DNA of 8,658 nucleotides from NCBI GenBank assembly GCA_002686215.1, contig NZAU01000180.1, positions 1-8,658 of the forward strand, given 5' to 3'. How positions within the stretch are numbered: the stretch's first letter is position 1; each line of letters starts with the position of its first letter. Position numbers and translations under genes: made by a program. The notes beneath the pieces were generated by a model. It made no database searches and had not been told where the DNA came from. It saw nothing but the letters and a program-made list of their open reading frames with translations. The stretch is from Candidatus Woesearchaeota archaeon (GTDB lineage: Archaea; Nanoarchaeota; Nanoarchaeia; UBA10117; ARS21). Positions 3,545-8,658 of the stretch are shown piece after piece.

Positions 3545-3811
3545 ATGGGCAATTCACCTGTCGATAGAGACACTAACTACATGAGAGAAATGTGGGGTAC
3601 CACAAGACTCGTTACTGACTACCACCAAAGTGAAAAAATGAACGATTTTCTTGACAATCTAGGCAATCACCAACATCAAAAGATGCTTCGTGAGATTGCT
3701 AATGATGATATGACGCCTAAGAAGCACGATTTTAAGACTCAGAACGAACTTCACGAAAAAATTCGTGATGATAATGATACAGATACAACTTATGGTCAGA
3801 TTTCTGGATAG
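3545..3811 (+). CDS. Hypothetical polar protein beside the baseplate genes (88 aa)
   Basis: I do not recognise this protein. It begins MGNSPVDRDTNYMREMWGTT and continues with a charged, Asn-, Asp- and His-rich sequence that is probably helical around residues 28-50 (QSEKMNDFLDNLGNHQHQKM) and 66-76 (QNELHEKIRDD). There are no cysteines, signal peptide or membrane segment. It has the clearest Shine-Dalgarno sequence in the window (AGGAG at 3535-3539), which fixes the start, but this is partly buried in a hairpin. It lies 37 bases before the gp25-like gene and ends just before a perfect late promoter. Its transcript probably comes from the late promoter at 2942, by read-through. A structural or assembly role is possible from position only. 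Confidence 0.8.
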   Translation: MGNSPVDRDTNYMREMWGTTRLVTDYHQSEKMNDFLDNLGNHQHQKMLREIANDDMTPKKHDFKTQNELHEKIRDDNDTDTTYGQISG

Positions 3812-3815
3812 AAGG

Positions 3816-3823
3816 TATAAATA
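3816..3823 (+). promoter_or_regulatory. Perfect T4-type late promoter for the baseplate operon
   Basis: TATAAATA is the exact T4 late consensus. It ends 24 bases before ATG3848, so transcription would begin near 3829 with a leader of about 19 bases. It is the natural late start for genes 25, 6 and the large structural gene that follow without further clear promoters. Confidence 0.82.
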
Positions 3824-3847
3824 AATTCAGAAAAATCTACCATTTCA

Positions 3848-4249
3848 ATGCCTAGCAAGAGGGTTTCCAGAGCATTTAAGGATATTAGTTTCTCATTTGA
3901 TCCACATCCTGTGACGAAGGACCTTCCTGTACTCATTAATGAGCGTGCAATCATCAGATCTGTACGTAATTTGGTTGAAACGGTACCTACAGAACGCTTT
4001 TTTAACTCCGACTTGGGGTCAGATATTCGTAGAAGTCTCTTTGAGTTCGTCGATGTCGCCTCAAGTCGTGTTATTAAGGAGCAAATTCGGGAAACAATCC
4101 TGTTTTATGAGGATAGAATTGAAAATTTAAAGGTTCAAGTCAATCCACAACCCGATAATAACAGTTTTGATGTCAATGTTTTCTTTGATATCGTAGGTTT
4201 AGATTATCCAACCCAGTCATTTTCGTTCATATTAGAGGCAACACGATAA
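3848..4249 (+). CDS. Baseplate wedge subunit, gp25-like (133 aa)
   Basis: This is a member of the gp25/GPW lysozyme-like-fold family that forms the inner wedge of contractile-tail baseplates and helps start the sheath. The family core is visible: INERAIIRSVRNLVETVPTE (residues 30-49), ERFFNSDLGSDIRRSLFE (49-66, the family's 'R-F-P-FG-GI--LLFE' signature), then IKEQIRETILFYEDRIENLK (76-95), and beta strands to the end. T4 gp25 is 132 residues, almost identical in length. The family name recalls lysozyme, but these proteins are structural and no catalytic Glu set is claimed. It is the first gene after a perfect late promoter and is followed three bases later by the gp6-like gene, with which it associates in the T4 wedge. 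There is no clear Shine-Dalgarno sequence. Confidence 0.95.
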   Translation: MPSKRVSRAFKDISFSFDPHPVTKDLPVLINERAIIRSVRNLVETVPTERFFNSDLGSDIRRSLFEFVDVASSRVIKEQIRETILFYEDRIENLKVQVNPQPDNNSFDVNVFFDIVGLDYPTQSFSFILEATR

Positions 4250-4252
4250 CCA

Positions 4253-6157
4253 ATGCCTTTTACTCAGTTTACTAACCTAGATTTCGACCAAATTAGGGCA
4301 GAAATCAAAGCATATCTCCGTTCTAACTCAAATTTTACGGATTTTGACTTTGAAGGTTCTAATTTTTCGGTACTGATTGACACTTTAGCATACAATACGT
4401 ATATTAATGCGTTCAATGCTAACCTTGTCGTCAATGAATCCTTCTTAGATGGTGCGACAGTACGTGAAAACGTCGTATCATTGGCACGAAATATTGGTTA
4501 TGTACCTCGCTCTGCAAGCGCCGCTAAGGCGAATGTAACTTTTGGCGTACCTGCACCCTCTACTGCTACTACAATCACCCTTGAAGCGGGTCTGGTGTGC
4601 ATTGGAGGGCAAGATAACAGTTCATATCGCTTCTCAATTCCAGAAAAAGTCACTGCATCGGTAGTTAACGGTGTAGCGCAGTTTGGAACAGCAGATAAAC
4701 CCATAGAAATCTTCCAAGGAACGGTTCTTACTAGACAATTTGTGACTGATACGTCTAGAGATCAGCGTTTTATCCTTGATAATCCAAATATTGACGCTTC
4801 AACCATCAGAGTTAATGTCTCTACGGTTGGTCAAGCAGGAACTGGAAGAGATTTTAGCAGAGTTGACAATATTTTAAACATTGATAAGAACTCTGAGATC
4901 TATTTGATCCAAGAAGTTCAAGATGAAAGGTATGAATTGCTGTTTGGTGACGGATATTTTGGTAAAAAGTTAGAAAATGGCAAACTTATCACTGTAAGTT
5001 ACATTGTTACTGATGGTGAGGCAGGAAATGGACCTGCTGTCTTTGAATTCCAAGGAAATCTGACTGATCAAGCAGGTTTAAGAGCAATTCCTACAGGATC
5101 AGTGCCTGTTACGACCGTTCAGAAGGCGATAAACGGCGGCGGAATAGAGGATGTGTCCTCTATTAAGTATTTCGCTCCAAGACTCTACTCAGCGCAGTAC
5201 AGAGCGGTTACATCAAGGGATTATGAGGCGATTATTGCTTCAATTTATCCAAATACAGAGTCTGTTGCAGTTGTTGGTGGTGAAGAATTGGTACCACCAC
5301 AGTTTGGTACTGTCCAAATCAGTATTAAACCTAAAAACGGTACATATGTTTCCGATTTTGACAAGAGAAATATTCTCAATAAGATCAAACAATACTCAAT
5401 TGCAGGTATTAACCAAAAGATTATTGATCTTAAGGTTCTCTATGTTGAAATTGAGTCTAATATTTACTACAACTCATCACAAGTTGCTAGTGTTGACACA
5501 TTAAGAACTAATATTATTGATACTCTTGAGAAATATTCCAAAGATGTTGATATGAACCGCTTTGGTGGAAGATTTAAGTATAGTAAGATTCTTCAACTCA
5601 TTGATCGTGTTGATACTGCTATCACTTCTAACATCACTAAGGTGAAGATCAGAAGAGATATGAAGGCACTGGTTAATCAGTTTGCTCAATATGAGATTTG
5701 TTTCGGTAATCGATTCAATGTAAAACCAAATGGACTTAACATTAAGTCTACTGGATTTAAACTCGTTGGTGAATCTTCGGTTGTATATTTGACAGATTTG
5801 CCAAATGCTGACCTTAAAACTGGAGTCATTTCCATAATTAAGATTGGTTCTAATGGTCAAAGAATCGTTGTTGCTAAAGAAGCAGGTGTAGTTGATTATA
5901 TGAAGGGAGAAGTCATTCTCAATACGTTGAATATTGTTGAAACTGAGAGACCAAATAACATTATTGAGATTCAAGCGTTCCCAGAATCCAACGACGTTGT
6001 TGGTCTAAAAGATCTTTATTTGAGTTTCAACGTTCCAAGTAGTACAATAAATATGGTTAAAGATGTCATTGCATCTGGTGAAGATATTTCTGGCGTGTCT
6101 TTCACAAGAGACTATTATACTTCAAGTTATTCCAACGGAGATTTAGAGAGGAAATAA
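4253..6157 (+). CDS. Baseplate wedge subunit, gp6-like (634 aa)
   Basis: In T4, gp6 dimers form the continuous ring that ties wedges together around the hub. Here the N-terminus has the family opening: FTNLDFDQIRAEIKAYLRS (residues 6-24), FEGSNFSVLIDTLAYNTYIN (33-52), NESFLDGATVRENVVSLARN (61-80) and IGYVPRSA (81-88). The middle carries the baseplate-J-type segment INGGGIEDVSSIKYFAPRLY (about 293-312) then AVTSRDYEAII (about 317-327). The length is close to T4 gp6 (660). The C-terminal 130 residues are Ile/Asn/Val-rich beta structure. Spacing of three bases from the gp25-like gene and three to the next suggests one translated run. A late-promoter-like AATAAATA sits inside its 3' end (6046). 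The start has only a distant GAGG (4235-4238). Confidence 0.96.
   Translation: MPFTQFTNLDFDQIRAEIKAYLRSNSNFTDFDFEGSNFSVLIDTLAYNTYINAFNANLVVNESFLDGATVRENVVSLARNIGYVPRSASAAKANVTFGVPAPSTATTITLEAGLVCIGGQDNSSYRFSIPEKVTASVVNGVAQFGTADKPIEIFQGTVLTRQFVTDTSRDQRFILDNPNIDASTIRVNVSTVGQAGTGRDFSRVDNILNIDKNSEIYLIQEVQDERYELLFGDGYFGKKLENGKLITVSYIVTDGEAGNGPAVFEFQGNLTDQAGLRAIPTGSVPVTTVQKAINGGGIEDVSSIKYFAPRLYSAQYRAVTSRDYEAIIASIYPNTESVAVVGGEELVPPQFGTVQISIKPKNGTYVSDFDKRNILNKIKQYSIAGINQKIIDLKVLYVEIESNIYYNSSQVASVDTLRTNIIDTLEKYSKDVDMNRFGGRFKYSKILQLIDRVDTAITSNITKVKIRRDMKALVNQFAQYEICFGNRFNVKPNGLNIKSTGFKLVGESSVVYLTDLPNADLKTGVISIIKIGSNGQRIVVAKEAGVVDYMKGEVILNTLNIVETERPNNIIEIQAFPESNDVVGLKDLYLSFNVPSSTINMVKDVIASGEDISGVSFTRDYYTSSYSNGDLERK
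6046..6053 (+). promoter_or_regulatory. Late-promoter-like box inside the gp6-like gene
   Basis: AATAAATA, identical to the box at 2942, lies 108 bases before the next start codon on the same strand. It could boost the large downstream gene. In an A+T-rich coding region the word can arise by chance, so the call is tentative. Confidence 0.3.
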
Positions 6158-6160
6158 AAT

Positions 6161-8658
6161 ATGTCGCAATTTGAGAAGAGAGTGCAACTCAATAAAATTA
6201 TTGAGAGCCAACTTCCAGAGTTTTTAGTCGCTGATTTTCCAAAAGCAATAGAATTTTTTAGACAATATTACTTGTCTTTGGAGCATCAGGGTGGTAGTGT
6301 AGATCTTGTTGATAATCTTGATCGTTATATTAGAGTAGATAACCTCGTTCCAGAGGTTGTTGTAGGTGAAACAGCACTCACGGCATCTATTACATCTTCT
6401 CAAGATACTATTCAGGTAACTTCTACAAAGGGATTTCCTGATGAGTATGGTCTTTTACAGATCGGTGACGAAATTGTTACGTATAAGGCAAAGACTGACA
6501 CCGAATTTACTGGTTGTGTTCGTGGTTTTAGTGGAATATCTGGATACGATGTAGGAATCTCTACTGTTTTCAGCAATGTAAACAGGCAAAATGTAATTTT
6601 CAGTGAAACTTCTGCATCCGCCGCGGCCAACGGAGCAGTAGTAAAGAACTTAAGTGTTATCTTTTTACAGGAGTTCTATAAAAAGTTAAAGAAAACTTTT
6701 ACTCCAGGACTAGAAGAGTATGATTTTGTTTCCGATTTGGATGTCGGAAACTTCATAAAGCACGCAAGAAACTTCTATCAGTCAAAAGGTATTGCAGAAT
6801 CTGTTAAAATTCTGTTCAAAGTACTTTATGGTGTAAATGCTGAAGTATTAGATCTTGAAAGTAGACTTATCAAACCTTCTTCTTCTGAATACATTAGAAG
6901 AGAACTTATTGTTGCTGAGAATATTTCTGGTGATCCTTTTGGATTAGAAGGTCAGACAATCTTTAAATCAAATGACCTTGAAACTAATGCATCAGTTTCA
7001 GACGTTGAAATTTTCACTAGAAATAATCAAACTTTTTATAAGCTTGGTGTCTTCGTTGGATATAACGATAGAGATCTTGTAGAAGGTATTTTCAGTATTC
7101 CTGGAGCATCTAGAGTATTAGAACCAGTTGAAGTGAATGCAAATGTAATCAGTGTTGACTCTACAATTGGATTTGGTCAAACAGGAACTATTATTTCTGG
7201 AACAAATAGAATTGATTATACTTCAAAGAGTATTAATCAGTTCTACGGTTGTACTGGTGTTACAACAAAAATTAATCTTGCTGATGTTATAAGAGCAGAT
7301 GAAACCATTTTTGGTTATGAAAATGGTGACATCGAGAACAGATGTGATATGAGAATCACCGGAGTTCTGTCAGAATTCAAATCACTGACAGATATTCCTT
7401 TGATGGAAGAAGATGAGAAGATAACCACAAGAAATGTTGGTGAGATTATTGAGAATCCTATCGTTGATAGGACTTACAAGCAAATGTTTGCCAACTCTTG
7501 GATGTATAATACCAGTCCAAGATTTAAGGTTGAAGAAATAAATTCTTCAGTTTTTACATTATTCTCTGATATTGATAAGGCATATCTCAAAGTAGGTGAT
7601 TCTGTTGAAGTTCTTATTGGAGAAAGTCAACAGGTAGTTGTACCTGATCCAACTGTTACAAATGCATCTTTTGCAACAGTATCATCAATAAACACTCTCA
7701 CTAAAGAAGTTACTTTATCCAACATAGGAAACTTTGTACCAGACCCTAATAAAGACTACAGTATTAGAAGAAAAGTTGTAAAGGCAAAGAGTTCTGGTGT
7801 AGTTCTTACCGTTGGTAATGAAGTATACATTGCAAATGCATCTAATATCTACACAGATGATGCTGCAACCTTTGGATACTTAGCATCAAATTCTTTACCT
7901 GGATATAAAATTGTAGATGATATTGTTGAGTCTACACTCCCAGATGGATATGTACAAACATTGGGTCCAAACAATACTCAAGGACTGGGTGGATATAATC
8001 CTTACTATAAGACTTATGAGACAATTGTATTCTCAACACCAGTTGATTTTAGAGATGGTGATGAAATAGTTTATACCGCACAAAGTCCTTTAATTGGTCT
8101 TACTTCTGGAGACAGTTACTTTGTAAAACTTGTTGCAGCAAACGAGATTAAATTATATGCATCTAAATCTCAACTTGCTAATAATGCAAAGACTATTGCA
8201 AACTTTGATGATATTTCTAGATTCAATCCAAACTTTGGTGCAGGAGCACATAATTTTACCCTCAAGAGGCACGAGAATAGAACTCTTTCAAGTAAGCAGA
8301 TTGTTAGAAAGTTCCCATTAGTACAACAATTAGAAAGCACTAATAGTTCTGATAGAACGGTATCTAACGTTGGTGTATTGATTGATGGTGTAGAGATTGT
8401 AAGTCCAGACTCTACGGATAAAATTTACTATGGACCTATAGAAGAATTTGAAGTTCTTAATGGTGGTAAGGGATATGACATTGTAAACCCACCACAATTG
8501 ACGATTGAAGATATTGCCAGAGATCAAAAGATTGGTATTCCAACAGGAACTGGTGCTAAAGTCGAACCAGTAGTTATTGGTAGTGTTAAACAGGTTTTTG
8601 TTGATCCACAAGACTTTGGATTTGATAAGTTCTTATCACTTGACTTAGTTGGTGGTAA
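6161..8658 (+). CDS. Large virion structural protein in the gp7 position, partial (right end cut)
   Basis: The frame stays open for 832 codons to the window edge, so the gene is cut, not ended. It starts 3 bases after the gp6-like stop, with GAGG (6148-6151) at a good distance. Opening residues MSQFEKRVQLNKIIESQLPE and FLVADFPKAIEFFRQYYLSL (21-40) resemble the N-termini of large structural proteins in this place in marine T4-like phages. In T4 the same slot holds gene 7 (1032 aa), the wedge initiator. I see synteny but not a clear gp7 motif, so I leave the symbol empty. Two related beta modules occur at about 81-122 and 328-367, each ending in a conserved Gly-Cys or Cys-rich turn. A YHYH/Ig-like GGKGY (768-772) plus GTGAK (796-800) motif, repeated in many phage tail proteins, appears near the edge. 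Confidence 0.88.
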   Translation, partial: MSQFEKRVQLNKIIESQLPEFLVADFPKAIEFFRQYYLSLEHQGGSVDLVDNLDRYIRVDNLVPEVVVGETALTASITSSQDTIQVTSTKGFPDEYGLLQIGDEIVTYKAKTDTEFTGCVRGFSGISGYDVGISTVFSNVNRQNVIFSETSASAAANGAVVKNLSVIFLQEFYKKLKKTFTPGLEEYDFVSDLDVGNFIKHARNFYQSKGIAESVKILFKVLYGVNAEVLDLESRLIKPSSSEYIRRELIVAENISGDPFGLEGQTIFKSNDLETNASVSDVEIFTRNNQTFYKLGVFVGYNDRDLVEGIFSIPGASRVLEPVEVNANVISVDSTIGFGQTGTIISGTNRIDYTSKSINQFYGCTGVTTKINLADVIRADETIFGYENGDIENRCDMRITGVLSEFKSLTDIPLMEEDEKITTRNVGEIIENPIVDRTYKQMFANSWMYNTSPRFKVEEINSSVFTLFSDIDKAYLKVGDSVEVLIGESQQVVVPDPTVTNASFATVSSINTLTKEVTLSNIGNFVPDPNKDYSIRRKVVKAKSSGVVLTVGNEVYIANASNIYTDDAATFGYLASNSLPGYKIVDDIVESTLPDGYVQTLGPNNTQGLGGYNPYYKTYETIVFSTPVDFRDGDEIVYTAQSPLIGLTSGDSYFVKLVAANEIKLYASKSQLANNAKTIANFDDISRFNPNFGAGAHNFTLKRHENRTLSSKQIVRKFPLVQQLESTNSSDRTVSNVGVLIDGVEIVSPDSTDKIYYGPIEEFEVLNGGKGYDIVNPPQLTIEDIARDQKIGIPTGTGAKVEPVVIGSVKQVFVDPQDFGFDKFLSLDLVGG

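Noticed and set aside
5501..5974. 157-codon open frame on the - strand inside the gp6-like gene
   Set aside because: It is Asn/Ile/Ser-rich mirror sequence of an A+T-rich coding region, fully inside a certain gene, with no start signals.
8330..8611. 93-codon open frame on the - strand inside the large structural gene
   Set aside because: It is antisense to a long uninterrupted coding frame, and its composition (Asn, Trp, Tyr, Phe) is typical of a shadow.
1..8658. tRNA genes, CRISPR arrays, insertion sequences
   Set aside because: Reading both strands I saw no cloverleaf with a CCA-type 3' end and TTC loop, no regularly spaced repeats, and no transposase or terminal inverted repeats.

Overview
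The window reads as part of a T4-like myovirus genome, most likely a cyanophage of marine Synechococcus or Prochlorococcus. The anchor is a tail-baseplate block on the + strand: a gp25-type wedge protein (3848-4249), a gp6-type wedge protein (4253-6157), and the first 832 codons of a very large virion structural protein (6161 to the right edge) in the place T4 gene 7 holds. T4-type late promoters (TATAAATA or AATAAATA) precede this block, and several small upstream proteins look like those kept beside baseplate genes in marine T4-like phages. The host assignment is inferred from this resemblance; no host marker such as psbA is present.

Layout. Bases 1 to about 1490 form a G+C-rich island (about 55-60% by eye, against about 35-40% downstream). 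It holds four small + strand genes (115-504, 542-769, 811-1047, 1117-1416). Genes 2, 3 and 4 each have their own promoter of the same design: a TAnnAT -10 box, exactly six bases, then AGTTCAAAC, then a start codon 16-17 bases after the presumed transcript start, with no Shine-Dalgarno sequence. Only two show family resemblance: one carries SY-TPVA and TTTKHIN-W motifs seen in small phage proteins, and the last looks like a winged helix. A largely non-coding stretch (1417-1574) marks the change in composition.

Bases 1575-2910 hold a small AbrB/SpoVT-like protein, a near-consensus sigma70 promoter framed by two inverted repeats, a GT-A-type glycosyltransferase, and two tightly packed conserved small genes (53 and 49 aa). 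A strong intrinsic terminator at 2918-2941 closes this group, and a late promoter follows at the next base. It drives a 171-aa protein whose N-terminus (MKSYKQFVTEA) closely matches the capsid-targeting sequence of T4 internal proteins, so it is probably packaged in the head. An 88-aa unknown protein follows behind a hairpin that overlaps its ribosome site. A perfect TATAAATA then starts the gp25-gp6-large structural protein run, with 3-base gaps between genes.

The right half is therefore a late virion-assembly module with an internal head protein beside it. The middle looks like a host-polymerase-transcribed accessory group. The left island is either a transferred block of self-contained small-gene cassettes or a join to another genome; the sequence alone cannot decide which.
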